This document shows positions 1-15,364 of a stretch of 64,000 nt of DNA, piece after piece. Each line of letters opens with the position of its first letter. The first letter of the stretch is position 1. The DNA is from Deltaproteobacteria bacterium (GTDB lineage Bacteria > Myxococcota_A > Polyangia > Haliangiales > JADYYK01): assembly GCA_020853705.1 (NCBI GenBank), contig JADYYK010000131.1:1-64000 (forward strand), in the 5' to 3' direction. The position numbers were made by a program, and so were the translations under genes. Below the pieces are notes generated by a model that was given only the letters and a program-made list of their open reading frames with translations, ran no database searches and was not told where the DNA came from.

Positions 1-43
1 ACGAGTGACACGCCACCTCGGACTGGATTACACCCCCTCACGC

Positions 44-2680
44 ATGCGCCGCATCGTCCTCGCAGGGCTCGCCGCCCTGGTCCTCCTGCCCCGGCTTGGC
101 CGCGCGCAGGCTCCTGCCCCGACGCCTGCACCCGGTCCCACACCCGCGCCGGCACCACCACCCGACCCGAACGCCATCGTGCCGCCCCAGCTGCTGGAGC
201 AGGTCGAGGCGGTGTACCCACCCGAGGCCGCCGCGCAGGGCCTCGAGGCCACGGTGCGGCTGGAGCTGACGCTGTCGGCGACCGGCGAGATCACCGACGT
301 CAAGGTGCCGACCCCGGTCGGCAACGGCTTCGACGAGGCCGCGGTCGCCGCGGTGCGCCAGTTCAAGTTCGCGCCCGCGACCAAGGCCGGCAAGGCCATC
401 CCGATCCGCATCGTCTACGAATACTCCTTCAAGCTGGAGCAGAAGGTCGTCGAGGTGAAGTCGACCCGCGGCGCCCTCAAGGGCCGCATCCTCGACGAGG
501 TCGGCGCCCCGGTCGCCGGCGTCACCATCGACGTCGTCAGCCCGGAGGGCACGCCCATCGGCGCCGCCGTCACCGGCGATGACGGCGCCTTCGAGGTGCC
601 TGACTTGCCGCCCGGCGTGGTCACCGTCGAGCTGACCCCACCCGAGGGCTTCGTGGCCAGCCAGATCGACGAGAAGATCACCGAGGGTGAAGAGATCACC
701 GTCGAGTACCGCCTGGCCAAGCAGACCTCGATCGGCGCCACCGAGGACGATGACTACACCACCACGGTGCGCACCCGGCCGCGTCGCGAGGAGGTCGCGC
801 GCAAGACCATCACGCTGCAGGAGATCGTGCGCATCCCCGGCGTGCAGGGTGACGCCGTGCGCGCGGTCGAGAACTTCCCCGGCGTGGCGCGGCCGCCCTT
901 CAACAACGGTCAGATCATCATCCGCGGCTCGGCCCCCGAGGACTCGGCCGTGTACCTGCACGGCTTCTGGGTCCCGCTGGTCTATCACTTCGGCGGCCTG
1001 ACCTCGATCATCAACAGCGACATCCTCAGCAAGGTCGACTTCCTGGCCGGCAACTACTCGGGCCGCTATGGCCGCGCCACGGGCGGCATCATCGACATCG
1101 CGACCCGCGCGCCCAAGCGCAAGTGGACCGGCTATGTCGAGGCCGACTTCATCGACGCCAACTTCCTGGTCGAGGGGCCGGTCGGCAAGGGCTCGCTGGC
1201 GCTGGCGGCGCGGCGCAGCTATGTCGACGCCTACCTCGGGCTCATCCTGCCCGAGGACGCCGGCTTCGACTTCACCAGCGCGCCGGTCTATTACGACTAC
1301 CAGGCGCTGTACAACCACCCCAAGGTCGCGGGCGGCGATCTGACCGTGCTGTTCTTCGGCAGCGACGATCGGCTGCGCCTGCTGTTCGACGATCCCGCCG
1401 AGGTCGATCCGGCCGTCAAGGGCGCCATCTCGAACCACATCGGCTTCATCCGCACGCACGCGATCTGGAATCGCAAGCTGTCCCGGCGCACCGATCTGTC
1501 GCTGGCGGCCGGCCTGGGCGTCACGCAGTTCGACTTCTCGCTCGGCGGCGCGTTCGAGTTCAACCTCGACGCCGTCTTCACCGGCCTGCGCGCCGAGGTC
1601 ACGCACCGCTTCGATGCCATCGCCAAGGGAACCTTCGGCTACGAGCACCAGCTCGTGCCCTACGACCTCTTCGTCAAGTCGCCACGCCCGCCGCAGGAGG
1701 GCGAGTTCCCGGCCCAGCCGCTGACCGGCCAGGACATCCTGGTCACCGAGCAGAGCACCTTCGACTTCACCCCCGCCATCTACGGCGAGCTCGAGCTCAA
1801 GGTCGGCAAGACGCTGACGCTGTTCCCGTCATCCCGCCTCGAGTACGTGCACTTCGGCGACCAGGTCACCATGAGCCCGCGCCTCAACGGGCGCTGGGAG
1901 GCCTCGAAGCAGACCCTGCTCAAGGGCGGCGTCGGCGTGTTCACCCAGCCCACGCAGCCGTGGGAGATCGACGAGGCCTTCGGCAACCCGCTGGCGCGTG
2001 GCGAACAGGCCCTGCACGTCACCGTCGGCCTGGAGCAGAAGCTGCCCGCGCACTGGAGCGTCGATACCAGCTTCTTCTACAAGTATCTGTGGGACACGCT
2101 GGTGCGCTCCAGCGTGCTGACGCTGCGCGACGGCAAGCTGACGCAGGAGGGCTACAACAACGAGGGCGTCGGCCGGATCTATGGCGGCGAGCTGCTCATC
2201 CGGCGCGAGCTGACCAAGAACTTCTTCGCCTGGATCTCGTACACGCTGTCGCGCAGCGAGCGCAAGGATCGCCCCGGCGAGGACTACCGCCTGTTCGACT
2301 TCGACCAGACCCACATCGTCACGCTGGTGGCCAGCCGCAAGTGGGGCAAGGGCTGGCAGCTGGGCGCGCGCTGGCGCTACGTCAGCGGCAACCCGCAGAC
2401 GCCCGCGGTGGGCGCCATCTATGACGCCGACGGGGACGTCTACATCCCCATCCCGGGCCGCTCCAACAGCGAGCGCGCCGACGCCTTCCACCAGCTCGAC
2501 GTCCGCCTCGACAAGGAGTGGAAGTTCCGCACCTGGGCGCTGTCGCTGTACCTCGACGTGCAGAACGCCTACTCGCGCCTGAACCCCGAGGGCTACTTCT
2601 ACAACTTCGACTACTCCAAGCGCAGCCAGGTCAGCGGGCTACCGATCATCCCGTCCTTGGGAGTCCGCGGCGAGTTCTAG
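44..2680 (+). CDS. TonB-dependent outer-membrane receptor with N-terminal TonB C-terminal-like domain
   Basis: Outer-membrane active-transport receptor of 878 residues; substrate unknown. Residues 1-22 form a signal peptide ending Gly-Arg-Ala-Gln-Ala, then a Pro/Ala-rich linker. Residues about 46-131 match the periplasmic C-terminal domain of TonB itself (YPPEA start, FDEAAVAAVRQFKFAPA core). About 142-200 is a carboxypeptidase-regulatory-like beta sandwich. About 240-355 is the plug (INGQ-type IIIRGSAPEDS, then SGRYGRATGGIID), and the rest is a beta barrel ending in a C-terminal Phe typical of Bam substrates. An in-frame GTG at 5 exists, but the ATG at 44 begins the signal peptide directly. 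Fusion of a TonB domain to a receptor is seen in deltaproteobacterial-type genomes; whether it helps energise the receptor is unknown. No upstream context is visible. Confidence 0.88.
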   Translation: MRRIVLAGLAALVLLPRLGRAQAPAPTPAPGPTPAPAPPPDPNAIVPPQLLEQVEAVYPPEAAAQGLEATVRLELTLSATGEITDVKVPTPVGNGFDEAAVAAVRQFKFAPATKAGKAIPIRIVYEYSFKLEQKVVEVKSTRGALKGRILDEVGAPVAGVTIDVVSPEGTPIGAAVTGDDGAFEVPDLPPGVVTVELTPPEGFVASQIDEKITEGEEITVEYRLAKQTSIGATEDDDYTTTVRTRPRREEVARKTITLQEIVRIPGVQGDAVRAVENFPGVARPPFNNGQIIIRGSAPEDSAVYLHGFWVPLVYHFGGLTSIINSDILSKVDFLAGNYSGRYGRATGGIIDIATRAPKRKWTGYVEADFIDANFLVEGPVGKGSLALAARRSYVDAYLGLILPEDAGFDFTSAPVYYDYQALYNHPKVAGGDLTVLFFGSDDRLRLLFDDPAEVDPAVKGAISNHIGFIRTHAIWNRKLSRRTDLSLAAGLGVTQFDFSLGGAFEFNLDAVFTGLRAEVTHRFDAIAKGTFGYEHQLVPYDLFVKSPRPPQEGEFPAQPLTGQDILVTEQSTFDFTPAIYGELELKVGKTLTLFPSSRLEYVHFGDQVTMSPRLNGRWEASKQTLLKGGVGVFTQPTQPWEIDEAFGNPLARGEQALHVTVGLEQKLPAHWSVDTSFFYKYLWDTLVRSSVLTLRDGKLTQEGYNNEGVGRIYGGELLIRRELTKNFFAWISYTLSRSERKDRPGEDYRLFDFDQTHIVTLVASRKWGKGWQLGARWRYVSGNPQTPAVGAIYDADGDVYIPIPGRSNSERADAFHQLDVRLDKEWKFRTWALSLYLDVQNAYSRLNPEGYFYNFDYSKRSQVSGLPIIPSLGVRGEF

Positions 2681-2696
2681 CGGAGGGCCGCTCTTC

Positions 2697-3332
2697 TCAG
2701 CCCTGCCCGCGCAGCCCCCTGAACGCCGCGTTGACCAGGCCGGTGTTCTTCAGGGTAGCGAACGCCTCCGACTCCTCGCCGGTCAGCGGCCCCTCGTTGC
2801 CGAGCACGCGCACGATGTTGACCACGGTCTGGCCATCCAGTCGCACGTCGATGTGGACGTTGAACAGCGCGCCCAGCATCTGGCAGTCGGCTGACGGCAT
2901 CGGCTTGAAGGTGTGCCACAGCGCGTCCGCCACCTTGATGTCGTGGTGCGCGGCGCGGAAGAAGGTCGCCAGCGACTCGGCCGGGAACACGAAGGTCTGG
3001 CGCTGGCGCTCGGTCACGCTGTCGATGTTGGCGGCGACGCGCAGCGCGTTGGCCAGCGTGCCCCACACCTTGGTCAGCGGATCAAGCAGCGCATAGCGCA
3101 CGTTGTCGAAGTAGGCGTTGACCGCGCGGTGCGACTTCATGACCTCGGCCGACAGCGCCGCCGGCACCTGCTTGGCCACGTCATGGGCGTCGATGGTCAG
3201 GTCGACGTCGGCCAGCTTGAGCTTGAGCGCCCAGAACAGCGGGTCCTCGGCGCCCCCGAAGCGATCGCGCCAGACATCGAGCACCCGGGCGAGGCCGTTG
3301 CGGAGGACTTCGGAGGTGTGCGCTGCGTTCAT
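2697..3332 (-). CDS. Conserved hypothetical protein, 211 aa
   Basis: I do not recognise a family. The 211-residue product is soluble, mostly helical by appearance, with no signal peptide, membrane segment or metal motif. The ATG at 3332 is preceded by AGGGAG at good spacing, which decides the start; a longer in-frame opening upstream is not needed. It runs convergently into the TonB receptor (16 bp between stops) and is divergent from the OmpA gene, with a small palindrome in the shared 204 bp spacer. Real-gene status rests on the RBS, length and codon use like its neighbours. Confidence 0.7.
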   Translation of the reverse strand: MNAAHTSEVLRNGLARVLDVWRDRFGGAEDPLFWALKLKLADVDLTIDAHDVAKQVPAALSAEVMKSHRAVNAYFDNVRYALLDPLTKVWGTLANALRVAANIDSVTERQRQTFVFPAESLATFFRAAHHDIKVADALWHTFKPMPSADCQMLGALFNVHIDVRLDGQTVVNIVRVLGNEGPLTGEESEAFATLKNTGLVNAAFRGLRGQG

Positions 3333-3378
3333 CGGACGGCTCCCTGAAATAGGTGATGATGCGGTGGTCGCACGGCCC

Positions 3379-3394
3379 GTCCACTGAGGTGGAC
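3379..3394. promoter_or_regulatory. Palindrome in divergent spacer
   Basis: GTCCAC-TGAG-GTGGAC is a perfect 6 bp inverted repeat with a 4-base centre, between the divergent unknown gene (start 3332) and the OmpA gene (start 3537). It could be an operator for either gene; no clear -35/-10 pair was found beside it. A TATGTT hexamer at 3411-3416 is a weak -10 candidate toward the OmpA gene. Confidence 0.3.
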
Positions 3395-3536
3395 TCATGC
3401 CGCACTGCGTTATGTTACCCAGCCAGCTGCCTCGGCGCAAGTCCGGCAATTGCGGGCAGGGCTCGCGGTGTGGTTCAATGTTGCCTGCGGCGTCCTCGGC
3501 CACTACTTCGCGCCGCACTCTCGGGGGATATCCTGC

Positions 3537-6026
<2,490 letters not shown>

Positions 6027-6037
6027 TCGCGCCCTGC

Positions 6038-6062
6038 TGGCGCACGGCCCCCCCGTGCGCCA
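6038..6062 (+). terminator. Hairpin terminator after the OmpA gene
   Basis: A perfect 10 bp inverted repeat (TGGCGCACGG / CCGTGCGCCA) with a CCCCC loop starts 12 bases after the OmpA stop codon and is followed by a T/C-rich tail (TTCTGTCTCTG). It probably separates the OmpA transcript from the TPR gene downstream. Confidence 0.6.
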
Positions 6063-6103
6063 TTCTGTCTCTGTCTGCTGTCCTGCTGTCCCTGGAGGTC
6101 CAG

Positions 6104-7237
6104 ATGCGCCAGCGCCACGCTGCCTTGCTCGCGAGCTTGCTGCTGACTGGCTGCGCCGGCCGCACCGGGCCGGGCGCCAGCATGGGCGCCGGCGACGACC
6201 CCGAGCTGATGATGCGCCAGCGCGCGGCCGCCGACGCCTACGCCGCCGGCGACCTCGCCGAGGCCCAGGCCGGCTTCGAGACCCTGGCCAAGGTCGACCC
6301 CAAGGCCAGCGCACCCCACATGGGGCTGGCCGCGGTGGCGCTGCGGCGTCATGACGAGGCCACCGCGCAGGCCGAGCTCGAGCAGGTGCTGGCGCGCTCG
6401 CCCGAGGACCGGCGCACCCGGCAGCTGTACGCCGGGGTGCTGGTGCGCACCGGGCAGCTCGACCTGGCGCGCGATCAGCTGCGCCTGCTGACCCAGCGCG
6501 GCCTCGGACGCATCGAGCACCAGCTGCTGGGCGCGCTGCACGTCAAGGCGGGGCGGCTGACCCAGGCCGCGGAGTCGTTCGATCAGCTGCTCCGGCGCGA
6601 CGCCGACGATCCCGCCGGCCACCTCGGCCTGGGCGTGGTCAGCGCCGTGGCCGGCGACCTCAGGGGCGCGCTGGTCTACCTGGAGCGCGCGCTGGGGCTG
6701 GAGCCGAAGAACCCGGTCGCGCTGTACGACCTGTCGCTGGTGCACTACGTGCGCGGCGACTATGCCCGCGCCGCCGAGTACGGCGAGCGCGCGGTGGCGG
6801 CCGACCCCTGGTTCCCGCCCGCGGCCAACAACCTGGCCGCCGCGCTGGTGCAGCTCGGTCGGGACGACGACGCCGAGCGCGCGCTCGACGCCGCGCTCAG
6901 CGAGCACCCACGCTTCGCGCCCGCGCACTCCAACCTCGGCGTGCTGCGCATGCGCGCCAGGGATCTCGACGGCGCCGCGCTGGCCTTCGACGAGGCCGCC
7001 ACGCTGGCCCCCACCCAGGCCGCCTACCCTTTCAACCTGGGCCTGGCGCTGTACCAGAAGGGCGACCTCGATCACGCCCGGACCGCCTTCGTGAAGGCGC
7101 TGGCCATCGACCCCGACCACAAGGGCGCCCGCGCCAACCTGGAGTGGCTCGACGAGCTGCGCCGCACCTCGGGTAACACTCCGAAACCGCTGCCGGTTCA
7201 GGTCGCCGCGCTGGCCGTCGGCAGCTTCGCCCCGTAG
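6104..7237 (+). CDS. TPR-repeat lipoprotein
   Basis: A 377-residue lipoprotein with a lipobox LLTGC (Cys17) and a chain of tetratricopeptide repeats from about residue 35 to 350 (repeated A..Y..GDL..A...F..L and P.....LG hallmarks). TPR superhelices act as protein-binding scaffolds; the partner is unknown. GGAGG lies just upstream of the ATG. The gene follows the OmpA gene in the same direction but beyond a terminator-like hairpin, so it may have its own promoter. It resembles TPR lipoproteins of myxobacterial envelope and motility clusters, but nothing here ties it to motility. Confidence 0.82.
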   Translation: MRQRHAALLASLLLTGCAGRTGPGASMGAGDDPELMMRQRAAADAYAAGDLAEAQAGFETLAKVDPKASAPHMGLAAVALRRHDEATAQAELEQVLARSPEDRRTRQLYAGVLVRTGQLDLARDQLRLLTQRGLGRIEHQLLGALHVKAGRLTQAAESFDQLLRRDADDPAGHLGLGVVSAVAGDLRGALVYLERALGLEPKNPVALYDLSLVHYVRGDYARAAEYGERAVAADPWFPPAANNLAAALVQLGRDDDAERALDAALSEHPRFAPAHSNLGVLRMRARDLDGAALAFDEAATLAPTQAAYPFNLGLALYQKGDLDHARTAFVKALAIDPDHKGARANLEWLDELRRTSGNTPKPLPVQVAALAVGSFAP

Positions 7238-7297
7238 CGGCAACGAGCACTGGCTGCGGCGCGTCTTTTCGGATACCCCTTTCATCAGAGCCTGCAC

Positions 7298-8194
7298 ATG
7301 ATCCTCTCCCGTCGCCTCGTCGCCTACCTCGGACTCGGATGCCTCGCGCTGGTCGCCCCCGCCCTCGCCACCGCTGGCTGCGGGGAGGACCTCGGCTCGA
7401 CCTCGGTCGTCGATCGCCTGCGCACCATCGCCATCCGCGCCGACAAGCCCGAGGCCGCGCCCGGCACCAGCGTGCACCTGGAGGCGCTGGTCATCGACCC
7501 GCGCGCCGGCACCCGCGACCTCGACAGCGCCTGGTTCATCTGCGTGACCGACCCTGGCGAGACCGCGCAGACCTGCGCCAGCGCCAACCTGACCGCCGCC
7601 CCGGTGCTGTGCGCGGTCCAGCCCGAGGCCAAGATCTGCCTGGCCAGCGTCGACGCCAGCGCCGACTACGTGCTGCCCGAGCGTGCGCTGACCGGGCGCC
7701 CCGCGGGTGACGCCGGCCAGGTCATCGTGACCCACATCGTCGGCCCCAAGGACACCCTGATGGCCTGCGCCGAGAGCTTCTCCAGCGACGGCAAGGCCAG
7801 CGGCGAGTGCCAGATCACCATCAAGCGCCTCACGGTGTCGCGCTCGACCACGCCCAACCAGAACCCCATCATCAGCAACCTGCGCTTCGACGGTCAGGCC
7901 CTCGACACCATCACGGTGGCGCCCGAGTCCAAGGACCACATGCTGACCGCGGTGGTCGATCCCAGCTCCACCGAGACGCTGCCCGCGCCCAGGAACGGCG
8001 CCACCACGGAGTCGCTGTTCGTGGCCTGGTACACCAGCCCCGCTGGTGACATCGCGGTCGCGCGCACCGAGCCGCCCAAGACCGAGACCAAGTACCAGGC
8101 GCCGGGCGGCCAGGGCCCGGTCAAGCTGATCGCCGTGGTGCACGACGATCGCGGCGGCGTGTCCTGGGTCCAGGGCAGCATCCGCGTGCAGTAG
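7298..8194 (+). CDS. Hypothetical lipoprotein, 298 aa
   Basis: No known family recognised. The N-terminus is a long hydrophobic segment ending ALATAGC with Cys28 as probable lipidation site, followed by GEDLGSTS. The body is beta-rich, with IRADKPEAAPGTSVHLEALVIDP resembling an immunoglobulin-like or cadherin-like strand pattern, and four Cys in the mid-region that could form disulfides. It lies 61 bp after the TPR lipoprotein and 6 bp before the beta-helix lipoprotein, so it is probably co-transcribed with the latter. Confidence 0.72.
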   Translation: MILSRRLVAYLGLGCLALVAPALATAGCGEDLGSTSVVDRLRTIAIRADKPEAAPGTSVHLEALVIDPRAGTRDLDSAWFICVTDPGETAQTCASANLTAAPVLCAVQPEAKICLASVDASADYVLPERALTGRPAGDAGQVIVTHIVGPKDTLMACAESFSSDGKASGECQITIKRLTVSRSTTPNQNPIISNLRFDGQALDTITVAPESKDHMLTAVVDPSSTETLPAPRNGATTESLFVAWYTSPAGDIAVARTEPPKTETKYQAPGGQGPVKLIAVVHDDRGGVSWVQGSIRVQ

Positions 8195-8200
8195 CGGTCG

Positions 8201-9478
8201 ATGCTGCGCTGGCGCCTCACCGTCGCGATGGCCGTCACGCTGCTCGGCGTCGGCTGCGGCGGCGGTGGGGGCGGCGAGCGCGATGGTGGCCCCGACGGCG
8301 GCGCGCCCGCGGACGCCGAGCTGTTCAGGGGCGACAGCGCGATCTGCTGGCCGCTGCCAGCGCCGACCGGCACGGTGGTGACGGTGACGCCGTCACAGGC
8401 CGCGATGCTGCCGTCGATCGTCGCCCGCGCCAGCGCCGACAGCACAATCGTCCTCATGCCTGGCACCTACCCGGTCGGGCGACTCGCCTTCCAGAGCAAC
8501 AGCGTCACGCTGCGCTCGGCCAACGACGACGCCGCCAGCGTGATCCTCGATGGCACCTACACCACCCCCGAGCTCATCAACATCTCCACCTCTGACATCA
8601 CCATCGCCCACATCACGTTGCGGCGCGCGGTCGATCACCTGATTCACGTGTCACCGCTCGACGGTGGCGCCGACGTCAGGAACCTGCGCATCTACGGCGT
8701 CACCTTCGAGGACGCTGGCGAGCAGTTCCTCAAGGTCAACCCCAACGCCGCCCGCACCGCGACCGCGAGCATCGGCCGCGTCGAGTGCTCGCACTTCCGC
8801 ATGACCGCCGCTGGCCGCCCCCACGTCGAGCGCACCCCCGGCGGCTGCTACACCGGCGGCATCGACGCGCACGGCACCAGCTCCTGGACCGTGGAGCGAA
8901 ACCGCTTCGAGGGGATCTACTGCGCCGGCGAAGGGCTGGCGGAGCACGCCATCCACTTCTGGGTCGGCGGCTCCGACAACCAGATCCAGCAGAACGTCAT
9001 CATCAACTGCGCCCGCGGCATCGGGGTCGGCCTCGGCGAAGGCACCGGGCAGGTCCTGCGCACCCAGGTGCGCAACAACGGCATCTGGGCCGACGTGCCC
9101 TACTTCGACACCGGCATCGGCGTCGAGGACGCGCCCGGCACCAAGGTCTTCAACAACACCGTGGTCTCGGCCGACGGGCTGGCCAGCTTCTTCGCCTCGA
9201 TCGACCTGCGCTTCGCGGGCACCGACGCCGAGGTCCGCAACAACCTGGTGCGCTCGATCCGCGTCCGCGACGGCGCCACCCCGACGCTGATCTCGAACCA
9301 CGAGAACACCCCGCTGGGCTGGCTGGTATCACCCGCGACGGGCGACTTCCACCTCACGGCCGCGGCGACCGGCGCCATCGATCAGGGCACCCCCGGCGAC
9401 ACCGGCTTCGACCTCGACCAACAGCTGCACAACGCCGGTGCCGGCCAGGACATCGGCGCCGACGAGTACCAGCCGTAG
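8201..9478 (+). CDS. Parallel beta-helix lipoprotein
   Basis: A 425-residue predicted lipoprotein (VGCGG, Cys19, then Gly-rich tether). From about residue 75 on it has the repeating short-strand pattern of right-handed parallel beta-helix proteins (ITLRRAVDHLIHV, VERNRFEGI, NQIQQNVIINCARGIGVG, VRNNGIW, VFNNTVVS, VRNNLVRS) with Asn ladders. Such folds are found in polysaccharide lyases and adhesins; no lyase active-site Asp/Lys set could be assigned, so substrate and activity are open. It starts 6 bp after the previous lipoprotein gene, and its stop lies in a hairpin shared with the convergent PP2C gene. Confidence 0.8.
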   Translation: MLRWRLTVAMAVTLLGVGCGGGGGGERDGGPDGGAPADAELFRGDSAICWPLPAPTGTVVTVTPSQAAMLPSIVARASADSTIVLMPGTYPVGRLAFQSNSVTLRSANDDAASVILDGTYTTPELINISTSDITIAHITLRRAVDHLIHVSPLDGGADVRNLRIYGVTFEDAGEQFLKVNPNAARTATASIGRVECSHFRMTAAGRPHVERTPGGCYTGGIDAHGTSSWTVERNRFEGIYCAGEGLAEHAIHFWVGGSDNQIQQNVIINCARGIGVGLGEGTGQVLRTQVRNNGIWADVPYFDTGIGVEDAPGTKVFNNTVVSADGLASFFASIDLRFAGTDAEVRNNLVRSIRVRDGATPTLISNHENTPLGWLVSPATGDFHLTAAATGAIDQGTPGDTGFDLDQQLHNAGAGQDIGADEYQP

Positions 9479-9507
9479 CCAACCACTCCGGCTCAGGCGT
9501 GGTTGGC
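9478..9507. terminator. Bidirectional hairpin spanning two convergent stop codons
   Basis: GCCAACCAC / GTGGTTGGC is a perfect 9 bp stem with a 12-base loop. It begins at the last base of the beta-helix gene's TAG, and its loop holds the stop of the convergent PP2C gene. It could terminate either transcript; it has no long T tract. Confidence 0.5.
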
Positions 9508-10326
9508 CAGGTAGATCACGACGACCGTGATGTTGTCGTCGCCGCCGCGCTGGTTGGCCAGCTCGCACAAGAGCTCGGGCACCTTGCAGTAGTAGGTGGT
9601 GCTCAAGATCCCGCCCAGCTCGGCGCCGTCGATGTAGTTCGACATGCCGTCCGAGCACAGCACATAGCAGTCGCCCGGCAGCGCGGTGCGCCCCAGCAGA
9701 TCGACCGCGACCTCGCGCTCGAAGCCGACCGAGCGCGTGATGATGTGCTTGAAGCGTGACTCCGAGGCCTCGCTCTCGCTGAGCAGCCCGGCGCGCACCT
9801 GCTCGGCGATCCAGGAGTGGTCCTCGGTGACCTGCTCGATGCGCCCGTTGCGATACAGGTAGGCTCGCGAGTCGCCGACGTGCGCGAAGTGCACCCGATC
9901 GCCGTGCACCATCATCGCGGTCAGCGTGGTGCCCATGCCGGCCAGCTCGGGCTCGCGCTGGGCGCGGTCGAAGATCGACGCCCCGGCGCGGCGCGCGGCC
10001 TGCTCCAGCATGTCGGGCACGTCGCGCGGGATGCCCGGGTCGGTCTTGTCGAGCGCGCTGTCGGCGTCCTCGAAGCGCATGGTGTCGCGCAGCCCGGCGG
10101 CCGGCCGCGGGTGGATCGGCCCTGGCGCGAGGCCCGCCAGGTCAGCCTTGCCGACGGCCTCGGCCAGCACCTGCACCGCCAGCCGCGAGGCCTGCTCGCC
10201 GCCGACGTGGCCGCCCATGCCGTCGGCCACCGCGAACAGGCCGATCTCCGGCCTGACGAGGTGGCTGTCCTCGTTGTGGTCACGCTTGCGGCCGACATCG
10301 GTGCGCGCCCACGAGAGGACCTTCAT
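9493..10326 (-). CDS. PP2C-family Ser/Thr protein phosphatase
   Basis: Metal-dependent protein phosphatase (PppA/Stp type), 277 residues, cytoplasmic. Metal-ligand motifs are complete: RDHNED (15-20), VADGMGGHVGG (34-44), HVGDSRAYLYRNG (about 150), SDGMSNYI (about 228) and GGDDNITVVV (about 261). An insertion of some 45 residues after the second motif (about 60-105) is longer than in typical bacterial enzymes. It starts 28 bp after spoVR on the same strand, suggesting it is the last gene of the prkA-yeaH-spoVR transcript. It is then a candidate for reversing phosphorylation by PrkA or by the window's Hanks-type kinases. The RBS is weak. Confidence 0.9.
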   Translation of the reverse strand: MKVLSWARTDVGRKRDHNEDSHLVRPEIGLFAVADGMGGHVGGEQASRLAVQVLAEAVGKADLAGLAPGPIHPRPAAGLRDTMRFEDADSALDKTDPGIPRDVPDMLEQAARRAGASIFDRAQREPELAGMGTTLTAMMVHGDRVHFAHVGDSRAYLYRNGRIEQVTEDHSWIAEQVRAGLLSESEASESRFKHIITRSVGFEREVAVDLLGRTALPGDCYVLCSDGMSNYIDGAELGGILSTTYYCKVPELLCELANQRGGDDNITVVVIYLANHA

Positions 10327-10354
10327 GCCAGCCTGATGGTACTCGACCCCGCGA

Positions 10355-11854
<1,500 letters not shown>

Positions 11855-11862
11855 GGTCGCCC

Positions 11863-12969
<1,107 letters not shown>

Positions 12970-13193
12970 CTAGAACGTCACCGCCGTGGCGTTGCCCTCG
13001 CTGTCGACCACGCACACGCGCTGGCCCTTCTGCTTGCAGCGCATGGCCAGGTCCATGAGGCCCAGCGCGCGCGCCACCACGCCGTTGACGTCATCCGTCC
13101 CGAGGTCGACACACATGCGCGCCAGCACCTCGGCCAGGGTTGCGTTCAGGCGCACGTCCACGCCCGGCCTGCGCGGCTGGCCCTCCGCATCAC

Positions 13194-13197
<4 letters not shown>
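12970..13197 (-). CDS. Small ribbon-helix-helix-like protein within the prkA operon
   Basis: A 75-residue protein whose GTG start overlaps the prkA stop by four bases (GTGA) and whose stop abuts the yeaH ATG. This fixes the start despite a longer open frame. The sequence RLNATLAEVLARMC..DVNGVVARALGLMDLAMRCKQKGQRVCVVDSEGN has the layout of ribbon-helix-helix/Arc-type regulators (helix-helix pair then K..G.....D..G). Without alignment this is only a resemblance. Translational coupling on both sides implies a fixed stoichiometry with PrkA and YeaH. E. coli yeaG-yeaH has no such gene between. Confidence 0.65.
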
Positions 13198-15275
<2,078 letters not shown>

Positions 15276-15364
15276 CGACGCTCCTTTGAAGGGCGTAGCT
15301 CGGCTTACCGTAACATGCGCTGATCGCTGCGGCTACCCGCTCAGTTGGGGCCGGGATCGGAGGT

